Below, one piece after another: positions 1 through 7,774 of a stretch of 38,102 nucleotides of DNA. The translations under genes were made by a program, and so were the position numbers. The DNA comes from Bacillota bacterium (GTDB lineage: Bacteria; Bacillota; Clostridia; Oscillospirales; Acutalibacteraceae): NCBI GenBank assembly GCA_023458915.1, contig JAEWWM010000066.1, positions 1 to 38,102 of the forward strand. Direction: 5' to 3'. Position 1 is the first letter of the stretch. Every line of letters starts with the position of its first letter. The notes beneath the pieces are model-generated. The model was not told where the DNA came from and made no database searches. It was given only the letters and a program-made list of their open reading frames with translations.

Positions 1-581
1 GTAGAAGAAATCGAAAGTCCTCCTCGACCACTTCTACGGCAGTGGATGTCATAACCTATCACAGCAATTATCGCTGCCCCTATTGCCGACGCACCTATTC
101 CCAAAACTAATTTATCAGTTTTTGTAAGTGATGTTTCGTCTTGGCTGTTTTTTAAATTATATTTTCTCGCTGCTTTATAAGCATTTATGCTCTGTTCTTT
201 AGCTGTATCTGAGTATACATCATCCGCTGCATTTACGCTTAAATTGCTCATGGGAGTAAACGATGCTAAACTTAGCGCACTTAGCAGCGAAGCTATATAT
301 TTTTTGCTTGCATCATTCATTCCTTTCCCTCCAGCAACTTTTTCCAAATCTTCCTCTAATAACATTTTATCATTTTCGCTACAAAAGGTCAACGAAGCAA
401 GATTTATTAAAAAGTCGTGAAGTTCTTTCATAGTGTAACCCTGCACTATTCCTGTACAAAAACAGTAAAATTCGATAATATTCTCACAGCTTGCAAAAGA
501 ATTTGCAAGTTTTTCGTCTGAAAAAATTTTCTTAAAAAGAATAATTAGATTTGGGTTTGTTTTGTTATTAAACTCATTCAT
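1..581 (-). CDS. Nif11-like leader protein with double-glycine motif, C-terminus off window
   Basis: The reading frame is open from an ATG at 581, preceded by GAGGTGAG, to the window edge (193 complete codons, no stop seen). Residues 1-87 resemble a Nif11-type leader: an FKKIFSDEKLANSFAS-like helix, a GYTMKELHDFL segment, then LEEDLEKVAGG ending in a double glycine. In that family the double glycine is the cleavage site of a peptidase-containing ABC exporter or the leader of a modified peptide. After the GG comes a hydrophobic stretch ending SVNAADD that looks like a Sec signal peptide, then a polar part, then a second membrane segment (LVLGIGASAIGAAIIAVIGY) and a basic Gly/Arg/Ser-rich tail. 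The family call rests on motif resemblance. The product could be an exported membrane-active peptide precursor or a surface protein. No maturation or export gene is visible in the window. Confidence 0.7.
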   Translation of the reverse strand, partial: MNEFNNKTNPNLIILFKKIFSDEKLANSFASCENIIEFYCFCTGIVQGYTMKELHDFLINLASLTFCSENDKMLLEEDLEKVAGGKGMNDASKKYIASLLSALSLASFTPMSNLSVNAADDVYSDTAKEQSINAYKAARKYNLKNSQDETSLTKTDKLVLGIGASAIGAAIIAVIGYDIHCRRSGRGGLSISS

Positions 582-622
582 TTTATCTCACCTCGTTTTT
601 TGTAAAAAATAATTGTTTTTAA

Positions 623-653
623 TTTTTCCTCTCGCTATACGGTGGGAGAAAAA
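623..653. repeat. dispersed intergenic hairpin, copy A
   Basis: A 7-bp stem (629-635 with 642-648, two G-U pairs) with a TATACG-type loop, flanked by TTTTTC and AAAAAT that extend the pairing. It lies between the MORN gene's stop and the Nif11-like gene's start. It belongs to the same family as the elements near 2270, 7710, 8681, 15985 and 17171. It could act as a terminator, but there is no clean U-tract directly after the stem on the minus strand. Confidence 0.55.
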
Positions 654-665
654 TATTTATAAAAT

Positions 666-2183
666 TTACATAGAGCATATTTCAATGCATTTAAGTTCTG
701 TTCTGCCGCCATTAAAGTAAAAGCGTATAAAATAGTTACCTGACTTATCAGGAATATACTTGTCACTTGGGATGCTATTAATATTATTAATACTAATTGC
801 AAGATTAGCAAAAATAGTTTTGTAATAATCCGCGCAGTTGTAATTGATAGATGAGAAAGGTTCGCCCATGACTGCTCTTCTTTCCACTGCTGTGCTCTGT
901 GCGCCAAGTCCCATAAACTTCTCTTTAATACCAAGAACTATTTTTTCGCATACGTACTCGCCTTTTGCAGGATCAACCTTAAAAACTATCGACGCATCCA
1001 GACTAAGGTAAGTAATTATGAGCTTGCCACCAACTTCCGTACGGTAGCTTTCTTTACCAAATTCTTTAATTACGTCATCGGGGATTTTGCCAAGGTAAGC
1101 AATGTAATCTATGCTGTCGCCCCTGAATCTTCCATTAAAGAGCTCCGAGCCGAGCTTATCGTAGGATTTTCCAGTACCTTGCTTTTTGCCGTTTGAAAAT
1201 GTGCCTTCATAAACTATTACTGAAGTATTAATATCATAAAGCTTTCCTTCACCGTCATACTGTCCGCTTTTAAATTCCCCGGAATACTGAAGAACACCGG
1301 TATCAAGGTCGTAAAGATTTCCGGCTCCGTCATAATTCCCATTTGCAAAACTACCATAATATAAAAGATTTCCGCCGGAATAAAGTTTTCCGGTTCCTCC
1401 ATATACTCCGTCTTTAAACGCACCTTCGTATTTTATACTTGTTCCATCAGACTCATATTCAACGCCATTTCCGTTTCTTACATCATTTGCAAAACTACCG
1501 TAATATTTTTTAAGCCCTGTGTCTGGATCGTACTCAATGCCATTACCCGAACGCTGCCCTACTGAAAAACTTCCAATATATATTGGTTTACCTATATCAT
1601 TATATAACTTTCCTTCGCCATCATATCTGTTATTTAAAAAAGAGCCATTGTATATTATTACACCGTCGGAATTGTAAAGCTGCCCTTCGCCGCTATATTT
1701 GCCGCTTTGAAATCCGCCTTTGTAAATAAGTTTACCGCTTGAATCATATTGAACTCCATCTCCGCTCGGCGCACCTCTTTCCACCCCGCCCTCGTAAACA
1801 AGGACGCCTGCTTGGTCATATACTCGTGCTTTGCCGCTGAACTTTAAATATTTGGTGGTATTCAAACGCATATTCGCGGTCCAAAGCTTTCCATCTGCCC
1901 ACGGATAAGCAAAATATATTAAAAAATACCCGACAACCCCTGTGATTATTATTGAAAGTATTACAAATCGTTTAGAAAAGTACATACCTAAAATATACCA
2001 GTAATCTTTTTTACTCCTTGGCGGCTTAACAAGCGTTTGTATGAATCTCTGAACTTTTTGCTGAACCATTTGGGCAGCACGAGTGCCGAAATTTTGGAGC
2101 TGCACAACAAACGCTGTTAAAGCCACAAGTTGCGACTGAAGCGTTGTTGTAATTCTTGAAAATATATCTGTAAAAACCGACAT
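666..2183 (-). CDS. membrane-anchored MORN-repeat protein
   Basis: A 505-residue protein. Residues 1-71 are polar and basic just before a single membrane segment at about 72-92. The positive-inside rule then puts the rest outside the cell. Residues 115-355 hold about ten MORN/YwqK-like repeats of roughly 23 residues (pattern Y-x-G-x-F-x-x-G-x-x-x-G-x-G-x-x-Y, for example YNGSFLNNRYDGEGKLY). A non-repetitive C-terminal region of about 150 residues follows and is not recognised. It lies 146 nt downstream of the cyclase-like gene in the same direction, so the two probably share the promoter near 5450. MORN repeats bind proteins or lipids in other settings. The role here is unknown, and a surface scaffold or sensor partner of the upstream protein is an inference. 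Confidence 0.82.
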   Translation of the reverse strand: MSVFTDIFSRITTTLQSQLVALTAFVVQLQNFGTRAAQMVQQKVQRFIQTLVKPPRSKKDYWYILGMYFSKRFVILSIIITGVVGYFLIYFAYPWADGKLWTANMRLNTTKYLKFSGKARVYDQAGVLVYEGGVERGAPSGDGVQYDSSGKLIYKGGFQSGKYSGEGQLYNSDGVIIYNGSFLNNRYDGEGKLYNDIGKPIYIGSFSVGQRSGNGIEYDPDTGLKKYYGSFANDVRNGNGVEYESDGTSIKYEGAFKDGVYGGTGKLYSGGNLLYYGSFANGNYDGAGNLYDLDTGVLQYSGEFKSGQYDGEGKLYDINTSVIVYEGTFSNGKKQGTGKSYDKLGSELFNGRFRGDSIDYIAYLGKIPDDVIKEFGKESYRTEVGGKLIITYLSLDASIVFKVDPAKGEYVCEKIVLGIKEKFMGLGAQSTAVERRAVMGEPFSSINYNCADYYKTIFANLAISINNINSIPSDKYIPDKSGNYFIRFYFNGGRTELKCIEICSM

Positions 2184-2269
2184 AATCCCTGCCCACCTTG
2201 CTACTTCTAAAAATTTTAATTAACCTTGATCAATTTTCACTGTATTCCCCGTATAATATCTTGGCCGTT

Positions 2270-2300
2270 TTTCTTCTCGCCGCCCGGCATGAGGAAGAAA
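2270..2300. repeat. dispersed intergenic hairpin, copy D
   Basis: TTTCTTC (2270-2276) pairs with GAAGAAA (2294-2300), with an inner GCCG/GGC stem and a CCC loop. It sits in the 146-nt gap between the cyclase-like gene and the MORN gene, so it could trim or attenuate read-through to the MORN gene. The pyrimidine-left, purine-right layout matches the other copies. Confidence 0.5.
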
Positions 2301-2329
2301 TCAAAATAACTGCCCAATCTGTAGTTTTT

Positions 2330-5302
2330 TTATCCTATATAACCTGTAAAGCCTTTTTTAATATCCCCAATTTTCTGCACACGGTTAATCTGTTCTTCGC
2401 ATTTCATTAAATAGTATACTGAAACCTTGTCTTTTTCATTAATTCTTAAAACATCTGTGAATACTTGCCTTGCTTCTTCAAAATTTGCAAAAATATAACT
2501 CTTTACGCCTTTTTCAAACATTTCTTTGGTTGACATATATAAATCTTTTCTATATTTATTTGAAGCATCGATCATCTCATAAATATCGGTAAATCCTTCG
2601 CCAGTAATGTTTCTAATGCGCCCAATGTACCTGTAGCTATAAGGTTCGTTTTTATCAAGGTTATCAATTATTGCTTTTGTTGCCACCTGGTTTATTCCTA
2701 TTACCCCTATTTGAGTGTCGATATTGAACATCTGCATTATCTCATCAGACACAACAACAACACCACGCCTGTCCTCGCTTCCGGAAACGCCAATTAAAAC
2801 ATTTCCCGCCCCAAGAGTTATATTCATGTAGTTTTTCACTATTTTATGAACGTTAACCTCTTTAAACTGCACGGAAGCTTTGAACGCATCTTTAGGACTG
2901 TTCGGGAAAAGCACGACCATGTCGAGCCCATCAAATGACTGTACAACGCCATTGTTGTTCTTCACAACTTTAAACATTTCTCTATAACTTTTATTTAAGG
3001 CATCAAAAATCTCGTTTTCATTTTTAAAGTCAAAAGATCCTTTGGAAGATATGTTGAATGTTATATAAATAATATTCATATTTAAAATTTTGTTGTCATA
3101 AAGGTTTACTTGCGTGATCTTTTCTTTGTCCATAAATCTGAATATTTCGCTCGGAACATATCTTATATATTCTTTATTTAGCCTTATTAAATTTGACGTG
3201 TACCTGTCAATCTTTTCGGACATTAAATTAAAAGCCTGAGCTACATCCGCAAGTTCATCTTTGGACTCAAGGCGTATTCTTGCGTTCCATTCGCCTTTGC
3301 TCATGGTATTAATCGCACTTTCAATTTTCTTTAGTGGTCTGAGTGACCATTTAACCACAAAAGATATATAAGCAAAAACAAAAACTGTGATTATGAGTAT
3401 TATCGCTAAAGAATGCTGAAAGATTTTCCAAAACTCCTGTGAGCTGTGAATATCCGAATCTAGAAAATTCCCAACAAATCCAACAACTCGCCCGTTGGTA
3501 TCTTGTATGGCAACAAACGCAGCCGTCATGTTACCATAAACATCCCTAAAAGATGCTTCGAGTGAATCCGTAGAATTTGTTTTGTTTGAAAACTTGTTCC
3601 AAATATCGTAAAGTTGCTGTGCTTCATCACGCTCCAAAACGGTGTCTATAAGTGCGCACTGAGAGGACGCAATATCAGGGTCGGTATACTTAAGTTTATC
3701 GTATGATAGTGACGATACATTATAACGAGTGTTAATAGTTGTATAAAGCTTGTTGTTCATTTCAATATAAGTTACAAGATAGTCACTGCGATCTCCGATT
3801 TTAACCCGTAATTCGCTATATCCATCCTCGATTGATTTTTTGAGTTTTATATAGTTTGTACCCAAATAATCTTTCACGGGATCAAGCTTTGAAAAATCGC
3901 TTCCGATTATATCATCCGCAACGGTTTTAGCGCCTCTTTCCTGCTCGCCTTTAATCACCGACATATAGTCATTAACGGCGTCGCTCGTGTTTATATAAAC
4001 AAGCGTACCCATAGCAACAAGAAAAACCGGTAAAAATACAGAAAGTATTTTGATGGCAAGAGGAACTCGTTTTATTTCAGTAGTACTTAAATATCTAACA
4101 CCATAGAAAATTCCCAAAGCCACAGCACATACACTAAGCATAATAATAAGCCCCCACGGCCAAAAGCTTCCGCGGACGTTATTAACAAGTGTATTTTCAG
4201 CGCCAAATCTTACATAAAAAGGCTTATCAAACGCTTTTGAAGGAGCATAAAAATTATTTTCGCCTATTGCTTTAATTTTCTTAATATCTTTGACAGCAAT
4301 GTTTCCACTGCTTGTCAGAGTACTGTCTAAAGTATAAAGGCTTTTTGAAACTATACTTCTTGTATCCAGCTTATAGAAGCTTCCGCTTAAAGAATCATTA
4401 AAATATATATTGTCACTCGCATCAACGCTCATGCCGGTTATTAAAAACTGCGAAGTTGAAACGGCGTTTGAATAATTAACAAAACTGCCATCATTGCTCA
4501 TCGCCCACAGCCCGCCGTTTTTAGTGGAATAAAACACTCTGCCGCTTGAAAGCACACTTATATCGCTTACAAGTTCAAGAGTGCTGTCAGAAGTAGCGGT
4601 CGGGGGAGTTACAATAAATGACCTAATTTTTCTCGGGCTTTCATCCGCGAGCGGGTTTGCGGTTATAATGTCGTAACTGTTTTCTCTACCCGCAATAATA
4701 GTCATAGCCTGGTCAACAAGCTGAATTTTTTTAACATATGGAGTAGTCGGCGGGTTTGCATCTTTTGAAAAATCAAAAACCGCAACTTGCTTAACATAAT
4801 TTCCATTTGAATCATACATCAAAACAACTTCGGTTTGCACCGGATAAAGTGATTTATCAGGCACTACGACTTTTAAATTCCTTTGATGCTTTACAAAATA
4901 AAAATTGCCTTTGGAGTCGGCTTCGATGTTGCTGTAGGAGTAGTCTGTATCACTTGTCGATTTTTCAAGGTTTATTTTAAATTTTGTGGCACCATTTTTC
5001 GAAATTTTTGTTATTTTGTATCTGTCTGTATTTTTATCTACACCCAAAACATAAACATTACCGGAAGAATCCATGTCTGAACTCAAAAACGCGCCAAAAT
5101 TCGGTTTATTTAAAAAATACTGCAAAAGAAAAGCAATGATTAACACAAAAAACACAAGCGAAGAATACTTAACTACTGGCCTTGAAAAAAACGCTCTGAT
5201 CTGGGCAAAACTTCTGCCGGCACTTACCTGCTTAACGTCCGTTTTTTTGTTTTTTTCTTTTTTATTTTTCCTGTGAAAATTTATGTGAAAAAAATTTTTC
5301 AT
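2330..5302 (-). CDS. HAMP and class III adenylate/guanylate cyclase-like sensor protein
   Basis: A 990-residue membrane protein starting at an ATG after AGGAGTG. Order of parts: basic cytoplasmic N-terminus; TM1 about 46-64; an NHL/propeller-like outer region about 70-375 with repeated phrases such as DSSGNVYVL and DASDNIYF; TM2 381-404; TM3 415-437; a second outer sensor region 438-625, Cache-like; TM4 629-651; HAMP 652-704 (ending DELADVAQAFNLMSEKI); cyclase-like domain 740-905; TPR-like tail 910-975. In the cyclase domain the first metal-binding aspartate of the usual FxDI motif appears to be Asn750 (TFNIS), while the second (Asp794 in DGLDMVVLF) remains. Catalysis is therefore doubtful and it may be a signalling pseudo-cyclase. 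It probably heads an operon with the MORN gene. Confidence 0.82.
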   Translation of the reverse strand: MKNFFHINFHRKNKKEKNKKTDVKQVSAGRSFAQIRAFFSRPVVKYSSLVFFVLIIAFLLQYFLNKPNFGAFLSSDMDSSGNVYVLGVDKNTDRYKITKISKNGATKFKINLEKSTSDTDYSYSNIEADSKGNFYFVKHQRNLKVVVPDKSLYPVQTEVVLMYDSNGNYVKQVAVFDFSKDANPPTTPYVKKIQLVDQAMTIIAGRENSYDIITANPLADESPRKIRSFIVTPPTATSDSTLELVSDISVLSSGRVFYSTKNGGLWAMSNDGSFVNYSNAVSTSQFLITGMSVDASDNIYFNDSLSGSFYKLDTRSIVSKSLYTLDSTLTSSGNIAVKDIKKIKAIGENNFYAPSKAFDKPFYVRFGAENTLVNNVRGSFWPWGLIIMLSVCAVALGIFYGVRYLSTTEIKRVPLAIKILSVFLPVFLVAMGTLVYINTSDAVNDYMSVIKGEQERGAKTVADDIIGSDFSKLDPVKDYLGTNYIKLKKSIEDGYSELRVKIGDRSDYLVTYIEMNNKLYTTINTRYNVSSLSYDKLKYTDPDIASSQCALIDTVLERDEAQQLYDIWNKFSNKTNSTDSLEASFRDVYGNMTAAFVAIQDTNGRVVGFVGNFLDSDIHSSQEFWKIFQHSLAIILIITVFVFAYISFVVKWSLRPLKKIESAINTMSKGEWNARIRLESKDELADVAQAFNLMSEKIDRYTSNLIRLNKEYIRYVPSEIFRFMDKEKITQVNLYDNKILNMNIIYITFNISSKGSFDFKNENEIFDALNKSYREMFKVVKNNNGVVQSFDGLDMVVLFPNSPKDAFKASVQFKEVNVHKIVKNYMNITLGAGNVLIGVSGSEDRRGVVVVSDEIMQMFNIDTQIGVIGINQVATKAIIDNLDKNEPYSYRYIGRIRNITGEGFTDIYEMIDASNKYRKDLYMSTKEMFEKGVKSYIFANFEEARQVFTDVLRINEKDKVSVYYLMKCEEQINRVQKIGDIKKGFTGYIG

Positions 5303-5403
5303 AAATTCACTCCTAGCGGTGAAATGTTTTGATTTTGAAGAATTATTAAATTAAAAAATTATGCTTTAAACATATATTTTTAAAAATAAATAAGATATAT
5401 GTG

Positions 5404-5432
5404 TTTACTATTCCAATTTCAAGTTGTATAAT
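5404..5432 (+). promoter_or_regulatory. probable sigma-A promoter for the LysM gene
   Basis: -35 TTTACT (5404-5409), 17-nt spacer, -10 TATAAT (5427-5432). Transcription would start near 5439, giving a leader of about 85 nt. It faces the minus-strand promoter immediately to its right, so the two cannot easily be used at the same time. Confidence 0.45.
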
Positions 5433-5434
5433 AT

Positions 5435-5463
5435 AGTATATTATCATAAAATAATACAGTCAA
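5435..5463 (-). promoter_or_regulatory. sigma-A promoter for the cyclase-like/MORN operon
   Basis: On the minus strand: -35 TTGACT (5463-5458), 17-nt spacer, -10 TATACT (5440-5435). Five of six bases match the consensus in each box. The expected leader to the ATG at 5302 is about 125 nt. Only 2 nt separate its -10 box from that of the opposing promoter. Confidence 0.6.
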
Positions 5464-5524
5464 GCTTTAAAAAAATGTTTTATTTTACGTTTATTCTTAA
5501 ATTCAGGTGGTGAAACTTAATTTT

Positions 5525-6673
5525 ATGCCGAAAAAAAATAGCTCCTCAGACTATGTTGTTATAGCATCCCTTTTTGAAAGCGAAAATTTAAATGTATCCG
5601 TAGCTTTTAAAGGTGAAAAAACAAGTGACAATTTTTATATTTTAAATGAATTTTTTTACGACAAAAATGACCTTCATTTTTTCAAAACATTATTCTCCGC
5701 TTTTTCATCACCAAATCGCCCTATAGAATTTGCCGATTTTTTTGTTACTGATGATAAATTTTACGCTATTTTTAATTACTTTGAGGAACTCGGAATAAAA
5801 CAAAGGTACAAAAAGGAGCTGAGCATCGCCGCATTTGACGAAAGATGCCAAATCCTCGAAAATATACTTATAAAAATCTACAATATAAGCAAAATTTCAC
5901 CGGAAATAGCGGGATGCATCTCTGAACCCGAAAATATAAAAGTAAGTAATGAAAAAGATATATATTTAAATTACAATTTAAAAAACATTGCAAAATATAA
6001 AAATATTGGTTTAAAAGAGATATTTGAAAATATCCGCAGCGTTATTTTCACAATTTTGCAGCCGGAGTGCGAAGCTAGGTTTAATAAGCAGCTTCATATC
6101 GTGCTTGATAAATGCAAAACCGCGGTTTATTCGTCTATTCCGGAACTTATAATCGAACTGCAAAAAGCCGAAAAAATCTCCAAAACAAGTTCATGGATGT
6201 CTTATATTAAATACCAAATAAGTCTAAGAAGACCACTAATTAATAAAGCAACTCAGTGGATAATGGGTATTGTGATAGTATTTGGGGCGGCGTACCTCGT
6301 TTATTCAAAACTAACTGAAGGCCAAAAAGCCGCTACAACTGCAGCGGCGGTGGTAATTGGTGACATTAATTACAGCGGAAATGCAAAAGATGAATCCGGC
6401 AAAAAAGTTTCCACAGAAAATGAGGACAACCAAACCAGTACAAAATCTTTATCGAAAATAACTCTTTCCGAAGGGCTCGATATGGAATACGAAGACTATA
6501 TAATTCAGTATGGAGATACTATATCTTCCATTTGCACATCGTACTATAAAGATTCAAGCTATGTAACCGCAGTCGCCACATTTAATGGTATAGATGAAAA
6601 CGCAAAACTAACAGCCGGTACAATTTTAAAACTTCCTAATCGCACAGCAATTGCGCTTTATATTTCGAGATAA
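5525..6673 (+). CDS. LysM membrane protein with kinase-like N-terminal region
   Basis: Using the ATG at 5525 the protein has 382 residues. AGGTGGTGA (5505-5513) is 11 nt upstream and overlaps two in-frame GTG codons at 5507 and 5510 that are the alternative starts. The first 225 residues look like a degenerate protein-kinase-like fold (phrases NFYILNEFF, FADFFVTDDKFYAIFNYFEE), but I see no clear catalytic HRD or DFG motif. A membrane segment follows at about 244-261, then an Ala/Ser/Asn-rich linker, then a LysM domain over the last 60 residues (YIIQYGDTISSIC ... GTILKLP). LysM binds peptidoglycan, so the protein probably links a cytoplasmic module to the wall. It is divergent from the cyclase/MORN operon and probably functionally linked to it. 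The kinase-like call is tentative and the LysM call is firm. Confidence 0.75.
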   Translation: MPKKNSSSDYVVIASLFESENLNVSVAFKGEKTSDNFYILNEFFYDKNDLHFFKTLFSAFSSPNRPIEFADFFVTDDKFYAIFNYFEELGIKQRYKKELSIAAFDERCQILENILIKIYNISKISPEIAGCISEPENIKVSNEKDIYLNYNLKNIAKYKNIGLKEIFENIRSVIFTILQPECEARFNKQLHIVLDKCKTAVYSSIPELIIELQKAEKISKTSSWMSYIKYQISLRRPLINKATQWIMGIVIVFGAAYLVYSKLTEGQKAATTAAAVVIGDINYSGNAKDESGKKVSTENEDNQTSTKSLSKITLSEGLDMEYEDYIIQYGDTISSICTSYYKDSSYVTAVATFNGIDENAKLTAGTILKLPNRTAIALYISR

Positions 6674-6926
6674 AAACATATTATCTTAAATAATATATGA
6701 TGTTGTTTTTTACTTAACTCATCCATTAATGGAGTATTTATTGGTCTGGGGGGTGTCATAAGTGGCATGAAATAATCCAGCATCAATAAGATTTTCACGT
6801 CTAGCCAACGTTTACATTTGCAATCAAATGGTACTAGACTGTAAATTGTATCTTTGCACCGCTTTTAACGTTTAGCTAGAGGATGTGCACCTTTGCTAAG
6901 AGATGTTCAAATACGTACCATTAAAG
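6674..6926. other. structured intergenic region with nested inverted repeats
   Basis: No gene is seen. CTAGCCAACGTT (6801-6812) is nearly complementary to AACGTTTAGCTAG (6867-6879), and TTTACA (6811-6816) to TGTAAA (6840-6845) inside it, so an RNA from either strand could fold into a long hairpin. A TCCATTAATGGA palindrome lies near 6722. It is flanked by two converging gene ends. It could be a remnant of a mobile element or a small RNA. I recognise no known family. Confidence 0.35.
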
Positions 6927-7289
6927 TCATACTTTTTTTGTAGCCTGACCTCTGATAATCATCCATTCATCATTTGTCTTTTGCCATACCCTTGTATAAA
7001 TCAAACTTTCAATTGAGGTCTGGTTATTATCAACAACTTCTAAATTAACATCGGATATGACTATAGCAATGTTTTCAGCTGCATAAACATTTTGATTTAT
7101 AATATTTATATTTCTAAGTCTAGCAATTTCATTTTTATGGAAATCCAAATCATTGTCTTTAGAAATAAGTTGTCCAGAATGATTTATAAAAACTAAATCA
7201 TCTGAAATTAATTTATCAAGCACTTCAATGTCACTATTCATCATAGCAATTCTAAGCCTTTCTTCATATTGCCTTATTTCTAACTCCAA
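6927..7289 (-). CDS. NTF2-like (SnoaL/DUF4440) small protein
   Basis: A 120-residue protein starting at TTG 7289, with GAGGCG about 8 nt upstream. The nearby ATG at 7305 is out of frame. The pattern is typical of DUF4440: an N-terminal helix with LDKLISDDLVFINHSG, a central segment with N and D residues, then TRVWQKTNDEWMIIRGQATK, where a Trp-x-Ile strand closes the cone-like fold. Members include ketosteroid isomerase relatives and many uncharacterised proteins, so no substrate can be assigned. It lies downstream of the tRNA-Ser gene on the same strand with no obvious terminator between, so co-transcription is possible. Isolated from pathway genes and possibly acquired by transfer. Confidence 0.75.
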   Translation of the reverse strand: MELEIRQYEERLRIAMMNSDIEVLDKLISDDLVFINHSGQLISKDNDLDFHKNEIARLRNINIINQNVYAAENIAIVISDVNLEVVDNNQTSIESLIYTRVWQKTNDEWMIIRGQATKKV

Positions 7290-7362
7290 TTATAAAACGC
7301 CTCATTCTCGTTCAATAAATAATTATTTAATTATTAGAATTTTCGACTTGTTTTGACAAACA

Positions 7363-7451
7363 TGGCGGAGCGGGTGGGATTCGAACCCACGTGCGGTTGC
7401 CCGCAAACTGATTTCGAGTCAGCCCCGTTATGACCACTTCGATACCGCTCC
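7363..7451 (-). tRNA. tRNA-Ser(CGA)
   Basis: On the minus strand the 5' acceptor GGAGCGG pairs with CCGCTCC, followed by discriminator G and an encoded CCA. The anticodon loop CTCGAAA gives anticodon CGA (reads UCG). There is a long variable arm (GCGG-GCAA-CCGC), as expected for class II tRNA-Ser, and the T-arm carries GGTTCGAATCC. 89 nt including CCA. Confidence 0.95.
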
Positions 7452-7487
7452 AGTAATTCAGTTTTTAAAAATTAGGTTACTAATTAT

Positions 7488-7516
7488 ATTTTATTAATTT
7501 GCGGGAACCGTGTCAA
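7488..7516 (-). promoter_or_regulatory. sigma-A promoter for tRNA-Ser
   Basis: Minus strand: perfect -35 TTGACA (7516-7511), 17-nt spacer, -10 TAAAAT (7493-7488). The start would be near 7481, about 30 nt before the mature 5' end. Its presence argues against a protein-coding gene on the minus strand across this stretch. Confidence 0.6.
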
Positions 7517-7706
7517 TCATACCACTCTGACTCTCCGCATTAAAGACTATACTTTTCAGTATTGCTCTCTTCAAAAATGGCAAGCTCACATTTAAACAAA
7601 ATTCACTATAAATTTTATTATATTTTTTAAAACTATAATATTCCAGCGCCTGTTTTTGACATAATAAACACGTAATCACCTTCATAATGATATTTAGGTT
7701 TTCGCG

Positions 7707-7740
7707 TTTCTCCTCGCCTACAACGGCAGTGAGGATCAAA
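7707..7740. repeat. dispersed intergenic hairpin, copy B
   Basis: TTTCTCCTCGCC-TACAAC-GGCAGTGAGGAT. CCTC pairs with GAGG and GCC with GGC, with a small AGT bulge. It lies upstream of spoIIGA. Confidence 0.5.
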
Positions 7741-7774
7741 AAAACTCATATAAAAAGAACACACGTGGTGAGAT

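Larger units (their letters stand above)
7452..7774. other. intergenic region, no supported gene
   Basis: This holds the tRNA promoter, an AT-rich stretch and hairpin repeat copy B. Minus-strand open frames of 63-81 codons exist, but they lack a ribosome binding site at a plausible start and overlap the tRNA promoter. The right end carries the spoIIGA ribosome binding site GGTGAG. Confidence 0.5.

Noticed and set aside
187..420. 77-codon plus-strand frame near the window start
   Set aside because: It is the antisense shadow of the Nif11-like gene, which has the ribosome binding site and leader motifs.
635..934. 99-codon minus-strand frame overlapping the MORN gene end
   Set aside because: Alternative frame inside the MORN protein's C-terminal region, with no site of its own.
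6801..6879. integron attC-like site
   Set aside because: The inverted repeat is of the right size, but the core sites do not match RYYYAAC/GTTRRRY and no integrase is present.
7494..7739. 81-codon minus-strand frame between the tRNA and spoIIGA
   Set aside because: No ribosome binding site at a sensible start, it overlaps hairpin copy B and the TTGACA promoter of the tRNA gene, and no family is recognised.
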